Origin: Mimachlamys varia
Taxonomy: Eukaryota > Mollusca > Bivalvia > Pectinida > Pectinidae
Assembly: GCA_947623455.1 (NCBI GenBank)
Contig: OX392529.1
Coordinates: 51,107,186 to 51,171,185 of the forward strand
Direction of reading: 5' to 3'
DNA: 64,000 nt
The position numbers and the translations under genes were made by a program. Below are positions 25,001-32,780 of this stretch, piece by piece; position 1 is the stretch's first letter; every line of letters starts with the position of its first letter. The notes under the pieces were generated by a model. It ran no database searches. It was not told the origin of the DNA and worked only from the letters and a program-made list of their open reading frames with translations.

Positions 25001-25860
25001 TCTTGATATCTTCGTCTTTCAGACAACATTGTTTTTGTTTTCAATTTGCTTGTAACACAGCAGCTACATGTAGGTCAAAACCCGAGAGACCGGAATGGTT
25101 TGAAGATTCGTAAAATCTAGGGGTGTTCCTCACAGAAGGCCAATACAGGTTTTGTGGGTGCATTACTGAATCAATAATGCATGGGTGACGATTAAGGGTT
25201 GGTAGTTTTGGCGCCGTAATGCATATGCAAAAATCCTGTTTTTATTACTAAGTATACAAGAAATTAAATTAAAATGAAATAAGATTTGACAAAACATTCA
25301 ACATAGAGAATCGATCAATACTTGATTTAGTTTAGAAAGTAATGCAGTGGTTTACTCTGACATTATTTGACGATATATGTACATGTGATTTATTATTTAA
25401 ATAATAATTGATATTACACTGTGTGTAATGTAACAAAAAATATTCGAGATTATATTTAATGTTTTTAATGTAACAAATACTACTTTGATAATGTATGTGT
25501 AATGCATTTATAAAGCAAAACGTGATTTGATAGTAATTCTTGATTTGACAGTGAGTAATGCATTCATAAAGCAAATACTCATACTGATTTGATAGGGTCT
25601 GTAATGTCTTGATATAAAACAAAAACGCTTAATTTGATGTAACCAACGAACGCATAAAGATACGGTGCTACCTCAGACTCCTTTCTGTTCAAATCTTGTA
25701 AGCATAGATTGCCAAATAAACACATCGTTTGTATACGTACCCCGTTTGACCATGATGTAGCTTCGGACCAATTTTTCAGACCAGGCTCTTTATCTGGACA
25801 GGCTGAACGTGACACTAAAACACACAAGGATAAGACAAGGAGACGTCCTAGGACCGCCAT
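4070..25860 (-). CDS. CEMIP-like: CEMIP/TMEM2-like secreted G8-domain protein, paralogue A (23 coding exons)
   Basis: Hand-built model of 3,117 nt (1,038 aa). Exons in transcript order: 25741-25860, 24392-24617, 23175-23338, 22562-22715, 21494-21676, 20506-20733, 19453-19557, 18804-18940, 18016-18088, 17215-17354, 16460-16590, 15327-15396, 14284-14418, 13377-13506, 12308-12368, 11919-11954, 10930-11043, 9184-9364, 8730-8936, 7873-8069, 7275-7430, 5735-5873, 4070-4099. All junctions are GT-AG and the frame stays open. Residues 1-20 form a signal peptide, about 28-170 a G8 domain, about 170-285 an ILEI/GG-type domain, and the rest a beta-helix-like region with family motifs (VDMRAEVGLLSRN, HIEGAE, YPIHWH, FWISNP, AYKN). 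Vertebrate relatives degrade or bind hyaluronan. Activity here is unknown, and whether the host has hyaluronan is unclear. No membrane segment was seen, so it is probably secreted. It is shorter than vertebrate CEMIP (about 1,360 aa) and lacks the second C-terminal GG domain. PKHD1L1-type proteins share G8 but are far larger. Confidence 0.85.
4325..4880. repeat. Two inverted copies of dispersed repeat R
   Basis: Plus-strand copy at about 4325-4625 and minus-strand partial copy at about 4668-4880, both with the TCTCATTTTGAGAA block and the CGTCGATGAAGCAGAA block. Both lie inside the last intron of gene A and could pair as a long hairpin in the pre-mRNA. Confidence 0.65.
5735..5873 (-). CDS. 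Gene A exon 22
   Basis: Residues 983-1029. VVFVKLTYDGGN, then DVDCESEYISKYGATQQ, equivalent to 'LLFLKL...' and 'VSDCTATAYPKF'. Donor CAACAG|gtaagt, phase 0. 30 nt shorter than the B exon. Confidence 0.83.
5960..6178 (-). mobile_element. Repeat family H copy 1 with hammerhead-like core
   Basis: Lies in intron 21 of gene A, sense to transcription. It runs from a TGAATTCATAAATTAAAGGG-like 5' part through the ribozyme-like core to the TTTTCGGCA...GTTACGTCATC 3' part. Related copies lie at 17620-17800, 21783-21965 and 43485-43620. Class unknown; a Penelope-like or retrozyme-like origin is inferred from the ribozyme motif. Confidence 0.6.
6038..6080 (-). ncRNA. Hammerhead-ribozyme-like motif, copy 1
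   Basis: Read on the minus strand: CATCA | CTGAAGA | ATCC-TAAGA-GGAC | GAAAC | AGCT | GTA | TGATG. This gives the CUGANGA box, the GAAA box, a GUA cleavage-type triplet, a 5-bp stem I and a very short stem III around a palindromic AGCU. Stem II has one mismatch (A against C) at its base. Other copies carry the perfect GTCC/GGAC stem II. Activity is not shown. Confidence 0.55.
6720..7250. repeat. MITE-like flanks around the 30-bp minisatellite
   Basis: Left CTCGTTATCTCGAAGTCGAC, then GGGACTGTAG. Right GAGATAACGAAGTTGGACTG. The ends are inverted versions of each other, so the minisatellite appears to have expanded inside a small inverted-repeat element. Confidence 0.5.
6795..7184. repeat. 30-bp minisatellite in gene A intron 21
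   Basis: About 13 tandem units of acaagtttaaatgctattgt plus aaagtttggc, differing at one or two sites (tttaaa/ttcaaa, aaaatt/aaagtt). Long open frames on both strands follow from the unit being a multiple of three. Confidence 0.92.
7275..7430 (-). CDS. Gene A exon 21: VIIGVCVPKD / YYFDREVG
   Basis: Residues 931-983. QDVIIGVCVPKDLVFRAMV and AKYYFDREVG correspond to 'WIRVGLCYPRGTTFSIL' and 'HYYWDEDSG'. Donor GTCGG|gtatgt, phase 2. Confidence 0.88.
7873..8069 (-). CDS. Gene A exon 20
   Basis: Residues 866-931. VLVKLARSDTGTMMRSDD, DNMGQAVFNVVTGGTYSYLL, then SMGMAV. Same 197-nt length as B and a similar sequence. Donor GCTGT|gtgagt. Confidence 0.87.
8730..8936 (-). CDS. Gene A exon 19: SGSVTSIPGASIV
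   Basis: Residues 797-865. DASGSVTSIPGASIVRANPF, then NWGMAVCKEHFAQ. Matches 'DVDGSVSEYPGSYLTKNDNW' and the 'W.GAIC...YAQ' segment. 207 nt. A longer ORF over this exon in another frame is a shadow. Confidence 0.9.
9184..9364 (-). CDS. Gene A exon 18: PRKGLVFNIGP / NVWFDGF
   Basis: Residues 736-796. Reads PRKGLVFNIGP, then NVWFDGF and NIGFGFDD. Corresponds to FPIRGIQLYDGPINIQNCTF and NVTGIAFEDV. 181 nt, same as in B. Confidence 0.9.
9418..9690 (-). repeat. Dispersed repeat R
   Basis: In intron 17 of gene A. Retains the AGAGCAAGCTCTAG end, the CAGCAGTCGACATCGATCAC block and the CTCAAATTCGATTAAACAAG end block. Confidence 0.65.
10320..10757 (+). repeat. Dispersed repeat R, near-full-length copy
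   Basis: About 440 bp: GTCGACTGCTGACAAACAAA, ATGGTCGCCATC, CTCGTTTTGAGAACTTGATG, GGCGGGTGTCGTCGATGAAG, TAATCGATTTTGAGTTCGG and TTTTGTTGACGCTTTGGTA in order. The most complete copy in the window. Non-coding; class unknown. Confidence 0.7.
10930..11043 (-). CDS. Gene A exon 17: NSVIIGDSDN
   Basis: Residues 698-736. WFTGGQLITNSVIIGDSDN corresponds to 'IKNSLFVGESGN'. Donor GGCGG|gtaagt, phase 2. Confidence 0.88.
11505..11905. repeat. Foldback MITE-like element
   Basis: Outer arms CAATCTGATTAAAATCACAT and its approximate complement (ATTTTGATCAGATTG), and inner arms CCCATAGGGGTCATG and its approximate complement (TGACCTCTTATGGG). It ends about 14 bp beyond the donor of the gene A microexon. Confidence 0.65.
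11919..11954 (-). CDS. Gene A exon 16: 36-nt microexon
   Basis: Encodes MADAVNGVQLL with split codons at both ends (phase 2-2). Acceptor tttcag|GATGG, donor CTTAG|gtttgt. It supplies the segment equivalent to FADNGIGLTLA in vertebrate CEMIP. A 36-nt exon of the same phase lies at the same place in gene B. Skipping it would keep the frame. Confidence 0.8.
12190..12262 (-). repeat. Dispersed repeat R, fragment
   Basis: A short diverged piece matching the CATGGAGACC...AAGAGAATAAGACC...GTAAGCGTCTTCT part of the family. Confidence 0.45.
12308..12368 (-). CDS. Gene A exon 15: AYKNRYFNVITRG
   Basis: Residues 666-686. AYKN is the conserved beta-helix turn seen as FIAYKNQDHGAWLRGG in the family. Donor TCTTC|gtaagt, phase 2. 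Confidence 0.87.
13377..13506 (-). CDS. Gene A exon 14
   Basis: Residues 623-665. VGLKIEDTMDENGTRVNN, YEPWNDPLD and VDIVKLT, equivalent to the 'DADPLKP..PAIIRHF' stretch of CEMIP. 130 nt against 133 in B. Confidence 0.87.
14284..14418 (-). CDS. Gene A exon 13: GMWYIFP / ITKFYNN-AHSN
   Basis: Residues 578-622. GFGMWYIFPFEPIG and ITKFYNNVAHSNKF correspond to GFWFIFH and LGKFYNNRAHSN. 135 nt, phase 0-0. Confidence 0.9.
14500..14628 (+). repeat. Dispersed repeat R, 3' fragment
   Basis: GTCTCCATGTAAATCTTCCC through TTTTGTTGACGCTTTGGTA. In intron 12 of gene A. Confidence 0.6.
15327..15396 (-). CDS. Gene A exon 12: TFWISNP
   Basis: Residues 554-577. STFWISNPLTTMENNVAGGS corresponds to STFWMANPNNNLINCAAAGS. 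70 nt, phase 2 to 0. Confidence 0.9.
15590..15800. repeat. Degenerate ~62-bp tandem repeat (3 units)
   Basis: CTCCCTTTAATCATAGTTTG, then ATACAACTGTAGT-like units, repeated near 15600, 15661 and 15720. Intron 11 of gene A. Confidence 0.6.
16460..16590 (-). CDS. Gene A exon 11: GHGYFLEDGGE
   Basis: Residues 511-554. SIGHGYFLEDGGEKGTIFRG corresponds to SLGHCFFTEDGPEERNTFDH. Donor GACGA|gtaag, phase 2. One codon shorter than in B. Confidence 0.88.
16667..16893 (-). mobile_element. tRNA-headed SINE-like element S2
   Basis: Minus strand: A-box-like TGGTCGAGTGGATAAAGTG, B-box-like GAGTTCGAAACTC, body CCAGGTACTTACCGTAGGTC, and an end GGACGTAAAACAAAATAAAC. Intron 10 of gene A. Confidence 0.7.
17215..17354 (-). 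CDS. Gene A exon 10: YPIHWH / RCVTVH
   Basis: Residues 464-510. SYPIHWHMCEDV and SYARCVTVHATHG correspond to YPIHFHLAGDV and FSRCVTVHGSNG of CEMIP. 140 nt. Confidence 0.9.
17620..17800 (-). mobile_element. Repeat family H copy 2
   Basis: Intron 9 of gene A, sense. The core at 17701-17743 reads GCATCA | TTGACGA | GTCC-TAAAA-GGAC | GAAAC. Stem II is perfect and the conserved boxes are nearly so (C3 changed to T), but the distal part of stem I and the cleavage triplet have diverged. Confidence 0.55.
18016..18088 (-). CDS. Gene A exon 9: HIEGAE-HMGQ
   Basis: Residues 440-463. VRKGFKNFHIEGAEIRHMGQ matches the 'LEGTEL.HMGQQ' motif of the family. 73 nt, phase 0 to 1. Confidence 0.88.
18804..18940 (-). 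CDS. Gene A exon 8: VDMRAEVGLLSRN segment
   Basis: Residues 394-439. NVDMRAEVGLLSRNIVIEGD and DDEFGGHIK are almost identical to the vertebrate CEMIP segment, the strongest family match in the gene. Confidence 0.92.
19130..19356 (-). mobile_element. tRNA-headed SINE-like element S1
   Basis: On the minus strand a tRNA-like head has an A-box-like TGGTGCAGTCGATAGCGC and a perfect B box GGTTCGATTCC (19293-19303), then a CTCCGGGTATTCCGG body and an end at CAACTTGTTTCATAATT-like sequence. It lies in intron 7 of gene A. Confidence 0.7.
19453..19557 (-). CDS. Gene A exon 7: VIITSTDYDW segment
   Basis: Residues 359-393. DKVIITSTDYDWRQVEVG is followed by CEEC. The family equivalent is TLVIASTDYSM...EE, then CRSC. 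105 nt, phases 1-1. Confidence 0.87.
20506..20733 (-). CDS. Gene A exon 6: linker after GG domain
   Basis: Residues 283-358. Contains YKIGGIHQTSSASM, FFVESYTRSIGFGRSTATFE and DDVTSWNEG. The last is the 'W..GD' turn that precedes IASTDY in the family. 228 nt, same as in B. Confidence 0.85.
21494..21676 (-). CDS. Gene A exon 5: ILEI/GG-type domain
   Basis: Residues 222-282. IPNGNVVMLAVRKFIVDREN corresponds to the 'IPDG.I..MAV.D' strand of ILEI-like domains. KIRDLVFYDSFAMIVVKG corresponds to the 'L..R..F..I..KG' strand. Confidence 0.88.
21783..21965 (-). mobile_element. Repeat family H copy 3
   Basis: Intron 4 of gene A, sense. The core at 21881-21926 reads GCATCA | ACGAAGA | GTCC-TATGA-GGAC | GAAAC | AGCT | CTA | TGATG. 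Stems are kept while two core bases and the triplet have changed, as in a decayed copy. Confidence 0.55.
22130..22510. repeat. Degenerate tandem repeat
   Basis: Recurring TTTCAGTGTATT, CATTGTATTACATTTATTA and ACAATGTACCAGTAC blocks, 50-65 bp apart, beginning 50 bp beyond the donor of gene A exon 4. Confidence 0.6.
22562..22715 (-). CDS. Gene A exon 4: start of ILEI/GG-type domain
   Basis: Residues 171-221. Reads VTKEDDVRGFMVNSYNPVTG, then FATYID. Matches the 'G..V.V.DP.TG' opening of the GG domain after G8 in CEMIP. 154 nt, same as in B. Confidence 0.85.
23175..23338 (-). CDS. Gene A exon 3: G8 C-terminal part
   Basis: Residues 116-170. Contains GFGQKFLGVNEDGTLEIHG and KLPWTKL, which correspond to the KFIGV...LEIHG...WT segment of CEMIP and TMEM2. 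Acceptor cctag|GGACC, donor GATGCG|gtaagt. Confidence 0.88.
23370..23760 (+). repeat. Dispersed repeat R, diverged copy
   Basis: Same block order as the 10320 copy (AACTGACAAACAAACTT, GGTCGTCATCTTGGTCT, GTCGATGTTAAAGAAGACGC, TTCTTGTTGACA) but strongly mutated, hence old. Confidence 0.55.
24392..24617 (-). CDS. Gene A exon 2: G8 domain core
   Basis: Residues 41-115. Contains GSITIVTGGRLVF, RTKYIEIKGGRMDIG and ATIQLLG, the repeated strand-GG pattern of G8. Acceptor ctag|GTACC, donor TTAG|gtaatt. It has the same 226-nt length as gene B exon 2. Confidence 0.88.
25741..25860 (-). CDS. Gene A exon 1: signal peptide and start of G8
   Basis: Encodes residues 1-40. A hydrophobic signal sequence (MAVLGRLLVLSLCVLVSRSA) is followed by mature CPDKEPGLKNW and ends WSNG. 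The ATG has A at -3 and G at +4. The donor is GGG|GTACGT, phase 0. Tryptophans 31 and 37 match the start of G8 domains. Confidence 0.85.
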
Positions 25861-25975
25861 TCTCTGTGACGTCGTACAGTGGACACTTTTTCTCTGTACG
25901 ATAGTGGACAGTGGTCAGTCACGAGCTCACAACGAGATCGAGTCGAAAGTGGTCAGTTCTATATGGTCGTAGGGA

Positions 25976-25982
25976 TTTTATA
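25976..25982 (-). promoter_or_regulatory. TATA-like box, gene A
   Basis: TATAAAA on the minus strand 116 bp upstream of the gene A ATG. Copies of a GTGGTCAGT-like motif lie between it and the ATG (around 25909 and 25949). The transcription start is inferred, not seen. Confidence 0.5.
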
Positions 25983-26929
25983 CAGTGTCCGGTGTTAAGC
26001 TTCATTAACGCTGGATTACCTTGATTTTGTGATTTAAATGTTTGTTGTTTATGCTGTTTAATTCTCCATTATACGACAGACACGATTCGTATTTGGTGGT
26101 ATGACGCGCCTTAAGGTATATACACAAGGACGAAATGGCTGTGACGTACGTACCGGTGTATGATGGTCACTCGCTGGTCACTCTGTGGTCAGTTTGCCCA
26201 GGGGGATGATTCAGCGGATTGTTATTGTCGTAAGACAATACACCTACGATATAAGTTTGTAAGTCTTATGATAAGCGTCTAGTTTATGAAAAGAGCTATG
26301 TTGTTGTTATTGTTGGGGAACAGAATTCATGGTCTTTTTAAGGGGATGAACGGTTCAGTAAACAAATACTTACTGGCTGATTTTACTAGCATTTTACGGA
26401 CATTGACGCATTTGTCGCGATTTAAAACCAACCAATCCCGATTCGTTCATTTAACAATGAAAATAGTCATAATTCAACTGTAACAACTCAAAAGTTTCGA
26501 TAAATTTTGATAAATGCTAAAAAAAGATAATTTCTTTTGACATGTTATGACAATCTACAAACTGTACATACTATTTGATAAATACTATACATGTGGTTAC
26601 TTATCAACGTTGATTATGAGAGGTGATAGCTATGAAAGGATGTCTAAAATCTCTTATAAATCACAAAATTCCTCATAATACAACAATTTGCTTATCTTTT
26701 TGAACTAATTTGCTAATCTTTATGAACTATTCATGTCAAGAAACTGAAGAAATAAAAATAAACAAATATTTTGGTGCATTTTAATCAGTAATGTAGAAAC
26801 AGGTAGTTGTATAACGAAGAATGCAATTCCTGTTTTTATTCTCTTCCAAACAGTATTTGCATTGTTAAGCTAAGGTAGATGCTGCCTTAATGAAAAGCTA
26901 GTTTTTCTAGTTTTGCAGTACCGCCTTGA

Positions 26930-27375
26930 GACCCGCTTACACTACTTAAGCAAATATGATCGTGGTCATTTGGTGTCAGCGTAGTGACTCTGTGTGATCA
27001 TGCAAGACCTTTTCTCGTTGATTTGGGAAGGTGCATTGTTACACAATGGAAGACTTACGGATTTCCCAGGCCAAGACCTTTCGGAGTTGGAAATTGTGTA
27101 CTGTTCAGCTATTAAAAGTATATGAGGGGAAAGAGTGCTCTCGCTAGTTAATCAACGTTGTGCGTATTGTGATTGGTGATAGCCCACATTTATTGGCACA
27201 TAGTGACTGTGTGTGATCATGTAAGGACAATTCCCGTTTGTGTGTGAAGGTGCACTGTTGTAATAGTTTGGTCAGCAGAAGGCTAGTCACCACGTGCACG
27301 TCACATTTGGTGGCCAAGACTTATCGGAGTATGCAGCTAAAGTATATGAATTTGACCATAGCTTGTCAGCACTGT
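26930..27375. repeat. Diverged direct repeat, two ~215-bp units
   Basis: AGTGACTCTGTGTGATCATG at about 26986 and AGTGACTGTGTGTGATCATG at about 27201, each followed by GAAGGTGCA(T/C)TGTT, a GGCCAAGAC block and AAAGTATATGA. Intergenic. Confidence 0.6.
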
Positions 27376-28300
27376 TTTTAGCACTATGAGGTCAATAAAC
27401 TTATTGGCTATTCGCCATCAGGTCCAAGGGAGGTATAACTGTAGGTAATAGGCATCCCTTATCCTGAGACTTGTTTAGATATTTTTGGAATTTATCTTAC
27501 ATTGTTTGTTAGTTATGTAATTGAGGTGATATGATCCGGTTTAATGTTGTATGAACCAAGGACCCGCTCACGCTAGTAGCATGTAAACGTGTTCAGTAGT
27601 TGATGGATGACAGCCGACACATAACACATCTTAAATATCATTATAAATGAATTTTAAACCATTATATGTTTCGCTTTCTGATATTCTACTTTGTACGGTT
27701 CGAAATTATCTCTGTAGTTACATCTTTGGATGTTGACTTAGGTCATGACTGTCATGAACAACTATATAAGTAAACTATGTAGTTAAACCTTTGTAATGAG
27801 ATATTTATTTCCAGTATCTTAGGTTGCAAGGTTGACTTAATAGTCCTTTTAAGTAATGAAGTTTTGGTTTCGCAGAAGTTAATAGCGAAAATCAAGATCT
27901 TCGTATCGTTGTAATCGAAAACACATCGTTGTATATTTACATTCTGATTGTTTCTTCTCTATATGAACATACCAACTGAAAACAAACACTAGACTATGAA
28001 TACATCATGAATACAGTATGAATACATCCATTCACGTGAATTACTTATGACGTAATATGTAAGTCTTGTCCAATGGGAGTCTTACGTCTCCTCTTCGGAT
28101 AACATGGAGAACGCCCCCGCGTCAAACGTTCAAATGACTACGGTAGATTGTTGGCGCCAATTTTACGCTAATTATGGCTGTTCCGCCTTTTTCGTTTAAA
28201 GGACGGCGCAATAACAAACGCAGTTGATTGACCAGTTGTTCAATAAAAAAAAGAAAATAAATTAGACCATTGTTCAGTAGTAAAAAATGTGAATATATGA

Positions 28301-28449
28301 ATTGAACGGCGTTGTTTTAATTTTCATGCCGGTACGAATGCAAATCGGTTACATCCATATTGACCATGAAGCCCTAACGGGCTTCATGCAATATGGATGT
28401 AACCGCTTTGCATTCATACCGGCATGAAAATTAAAAAACGCCGTTCAAT
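28301..28449. repeat. 149-bp near-perfect palindrome
   Basis: Arms of about 72 bp beginning ATTGAACGGCGTT, containing TTTTCATGCCGGTACGAATG, and closing on GAAGCCC-taac-GGGCTTC. Only a few mismatches between arms. Confidence 0.9.
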
Positions 28450-28998
28450 CTCTTTATAAATATCAGTCATGGTATAATTACTGTTGTTTGAGCCTTGAAA
28501 GTAAAGAAAACAACCTGTCTAATGTAATGGCGATATTCCCGAGGCTTTTGGCCGGGTATTAGTGAATTCATTAAAAATCTAAAATATTATCGAGTAATCG
28601 GTTTATTGCTTACATTGCTAAAGAAATATTTGTCAAAAAAGTATCAACAAAATACTATACATTGTGTGTTATCTTAAGCCCTGAGTAGCCCAGGGTTCTG
28701 TACTTAGACCAGTGTTATTTCGGGAATTGTTTAGTTATAGTATTACTGATCATGTGGTAAGTCTAATAGGAATAAACATATTCCAGTGTTGGGCAAAAAC
28801 ATTGAATGGCAAAGTTCAATCCATGAAAAACTTTTAAGAACCTAACGTTGAATCTAGTAGTATTATGGGATGGTAGCTTATTGACGGTCTTCTTCTTCGA
28901 AACTGAATCGAAAACCTTAGATAAACAAATCAAAGACGAAATATGGGAACTTTTCTTAAATAATAAAATTATTCATAATTTGACCCCTTCTTATATGA

Positions 28999-29180
28999 TA
29001 CTGTGAAAGTTAATATTTTCGCGTGTCGATTTTTTTCGCGCTTTCAGTCTTACTGTTTTGTACTGGGTGTCTATGTAGACATTGTAGAGTTTGAGTAGTG
29101 TTTAATATATTCGCGTGTGGATGATATTCGCGAAGATTTAACGCAAGTAAAATACGCGAACATTTTCACTCTACCAACAT
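28999..29180. repeat. Inverted-repeat element with CGCG motifs
   Basis: ACTGTGAAAGTTAATATTTT-CGCG at the left and CGCGAACATTTTCACTCT at the right, with repeated TTCGCG(T/A) inside. Resembles the 38191 element in style. Confidence 0.5.
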
Positions 29181-29739
29181 TTTCACTTTGACCCTCTACA
29201 CTAGACTATGGAATAACAATGACAATTTTATTAAAGAAGCCTCTGCTCTTACCATATACAGATATGCTTTATTGTTGAAATAAAACATGGACTTGAACAG
29301 CATTACCATGCTTGTGGTCGAAAACAAACTAGTTTAATGACTAGATTTAGGCACTATTGAAGTACATGTACTATACATGATGACGTGTGTCAAGTTACCT
29401 AAAATATCTAAGACAAGATGCATGCCGTCGGTTTTCCATTTCTAATTGATATGGTAACCAAGAGAAAGTATTTTAAAACTCATATATAAAAGCATTTCTT
29501 TCTTGTGTTTTGCTAAGTGTATCCGTATAAGTGAAAATTTGTAAATAATCGTATGTGCTAAACAATGTATCATAGACATAATGGGTTGAACTTATTAAAA
29601 CAATAACCATTACTATAACATATCTTTAATTTTATTCTACTTTCATCAGTCTACAATCTATCCCCACCTCTACCAAAAACCTTCCCTCCAAATACTCCGC
29701 TCTCATTTTTCTTGTTACCCTGGTCACATTTGTATGTTG

Positions 29740-29830
29740 TAGGACAGACCAATGTCTGTCTGTCAGTCTGTCGGTCTATTCATCCGGTTGTCTGTCCATG
29801 TACTGGTATGGCTCTCAGTCTGTCTGAAGT
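29740..29830 (+). repeat. Degenerate TGTC microsatellite
   Basis: Runs of CTGTCTGTCAGTCTGTCGGT and similar. A small ORF over it is an artefact of the repeat. Confidence 0.6.
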
Positions 29831-30221
29831 CATGCTACTACTCATCTCTCTCTGTCTCTTTGTTTTTTACATTATTACTAGAATTTGAGATTACGTATCA
29901 TATTTCATGTACATGTATTTCTATCGCAATAAGTGGGTGTTATTCATCTCCGAGGGTAACAAATAATCTTTACAACTGTTTAAACCACAAAAAAAAATAG
30001 AATAAACGCTTTTTGATTGGCTGACATGATGCACTCTCACCATCACGGATCACATGATGCATCACTTGCTGATTGTTTACGACGTCATTTATGGTTGACG
30101 TTGTCACCACTCGGTAGGAATAAATACGAGATGATACGTTTTGCGCATATCATAGTTCGCGGTTCTCTCGAGTTGTTTCCGACTGAGATTGTGGTAGAAG
30201 CAGGTCACACGACTCGTGGTT

Positions 30222-30358
30222 ATTGGATATGGAATATATTTCACTCTCGTTAACTACTTTTTAAAACTTACAAAAGACACTCGCCAAACGCTCGTGTCTT
30301 TTTTAACTTTTAAACATTAATGAGGTCGAGTGAACTAAATTCCATATCCAACAATCAC
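30222..30358. repeat. Nested foldback repeat
   Basis: Outer arms TTGGATATGGAATATATTTC / complementary ATTCCATATCCAACAA. Inner hairpin AAAGACACTCG-ccaaacg-CTCGTGTCTTTT. Confidence 0.7.
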
Positions 30359-32654
30359 TGTGTAACCTCTATATATACAACATGGAGTATATAGTCCACA
30401 ATATTAAAGTATGGGAGAAAAGTAATCAATAACAATGTATACATGAACATAATGATGACAGAGAAACTTCAACCCTTTATTAAGTTAAGCAATTGGAAAA
30501 TTCATTTATAATGCCCTTTGAATCAAATTTCTCAGTCTTCAACATAAATTGTGATAAATTATATTTGTCTTTCATCCCATTTCAGCGTGACGTGGCGTCG
30601 TAATATCTAAAACATGACGCGACGTCTCTAATTCAATTTTTAAAGTGCTGTAATGAACTTTAAGCATATTATGATATTTTTACCATACACGTTAGAAAGA
30701 TCAGACTTTTTTTCTGTGCTATTGATGATTTGAAATATAGGAAAGACTCAGATGACCGATTCGTATTTATCGAAAACGCTCAAGGGAAAGTCGATCATTT
30801 CAAAATGGTAGCCAGACAAACGTAGTTTCGTGGTTTTTAAGAGTTTTCTTCTGGTAATTGAAATGAAAGAAAAAAAGCATTATCAAAGCTGTAAGTAGGG
30901 CAAATTCACTATCGGGATTTTTCCTATCTGACAAAACCCTCGTCTTATTTTTCAGAGGGTTTGGTCAAATTTGAAAATCCCGAACATGGATTTGTACCTA
31001 TCTGACACCCCTGGTCATAAATGTATACGTAGTCTTACCTTGATTTTGAAAGAAAGATATTTTCAAATGGTTCAAAGGCAGCAGAAACCAAGGAATCAAC
31101 ATCGAGAAAAACGACTGCATGTCTTTTTCTTTTTCTCTCACAGCAATTGCGATATGAACAAAAACGTTTTAACACTGTGTACTTCATATACAAATGTTGA
31201 TACCAAGAGCATCCGTATAGGTAGGTCTTTGTCCTGTAAATATGTCTTACTTCTTAAACATCAGAACATCATAATATTTATATTTATTATATCCTACTAC
31301 GCTTGGCTGTACTCTCGTTATCTAGTTTTTGTGAGGCATATTTGATTTATTACCACTTGTTTCCATACACGTAATTAATAGTTCGTGTGTCAGGCTTTGT
31401 TTCGTACACAATGTGAATGTGTACATTTGTAGATATTTTGTTTACAAATGAAATCTTGATCTTTGACCTCATTTTACATTTTGCTGTGTAATGCCAATCA
31501 AGTTGTATGCGTAAAATTGCACAGTTTCATGATTAAAACAAATAATAATAGCAAATAAAATTCACATAAAAATAACCCTATAAAGAATTTTGATTAATAT
31601 TTACTTGTGAAAAGATTAAGGTATAATTTCTCTATACAAAAAATAGAAAAAGCAAAAATATTTATCAAACATGCTAAAAAATATTTTAATGAATATTATG
31701 AGTCTGGGAGTGAATCATAGTTATGACAGGTTTATTGTTTCATGTGTCAAAAGACCGGACATATTTCCCGAGGCGAAATTTTGAGATACAGGCCAAACGA
31801 ATGTTGTCACAAACAATGATACGCGGTACATGAAAGAATTTGTTTATTCCTGGAATTCCGGATATTTGTAGAACACATATACAAACTCAAAACTCGGCCA
31901 ACTCACATCAATTAATCAGACATGTCCACCGAGAAAATTCTCGACAAAATAACACACTTCTTTTGCAAGTAATTCTCCTTTTAGAGATATCCTATTGCAT
32001 ACATGTTACAGACGGAAAATAACTTCACATAAATTATAATACCATGTGTATATGGCTATGTGAGATACTAGCGCCCGGTGACATTCGTTCTGAGAAATCC
32101 ACAGTTGTAACTATGTACAAGTAAGGTCTAAAATACAAACAATATGCAATGAGATAGTGTTTGTCTTAGCCGACATGTAAATATTAATTTTAGTGCAAGA
32201 ATCACGTATCACAATGGAAAACCTCATACCAGAAATGATTTGAAAATGTGTGTTGAAAAATATCAAATAAGAAAGATATTTTTTATCATCATATGTCAAA
32301 GAAATAATTTTTTCCATGAGTTAGATTTAAATATTACCTGTCAGTGCATTTTTGAAATGATTGGTCAAATGTAGCTTAATTAAAAGGCCGATCATGATCC
32401 TACCAGATTATATTACTGTAGTTCTAACAAACCGCTTTAACTTGAAAACAGAAGCCCAGTAACACGGGCCCATACTGACAACTGAAGCAGAACTAATCTT
32501 GTCGTGTATTCCCTCCTGCAGCGAGGCAAGGAATCTAAGTGTGAATTCATACACACATCATTCATATTTAGTACAGATATGAATTGGTAACGCAACACTG
32601 ACAAGGTATCAATTTTCTCAAATGAAAACTGGAACAATATTTAAAAATGCGAGT

Positions 32655-32660
32655 TTTATT
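32655..32660 (-). terminator. Polyadenylation signal, gene B
   Basis: AATAAA on the minus strand about 90 bp after the gene B stop, at a spacing similar to that in gene A. Confidence 0.55.
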
Positions 32661-32750
32661 TCAGAAGTTAAAGGAGAAGATACAACATAAGTAGCAAATA
32701 TAAAAACAAAATGTATGCCTCCATCAAAATGAAAAGTGCGTGCAGCAGTA

Positions 32751-32780
32751 TCAGTGGCGAGTTGAACCAGCTCCCGCGGA
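32751..32780 (-). CDS. Gene B exon 24: 30-nt terminal coding exon
   Basis: Acceptor attccttttacag|TCCGCGG. Encodes SAGAGSTRH then TGA, matching NVGAGSTRP-stop in gene A in position, phase and length. Confidence 0.75.
   Translation of the reverse strand, partial: SAGAGSTRH

Larger units (their letters stand above)
25984..32650. other. Intergenic region between gene A promoter and gene B 3' end
   Basis: No supported gene. It holds the repeats at 26930, 28301, 28999, 29740 and 30222 and a hairpin-like stretch near 30900-31010 (CGGGATTTTTCCTATCTGAC and related inverted pieces). Small ORFs lack any recognisable feature. Confidence 0.5.

Noticed and set aside
25709..25972. 87-aa plus-strand ORF over the gene A first exon and promoter
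   Set aside because: Antisense shadow of the signal-peptide exon.
29752..30000. 82-aa ORF starting MSVCQSVGLFIRLSVHVLVW
   Set aside because: Low-complexity translation of the TGTC microsatellite followed by AT-rich sequence.
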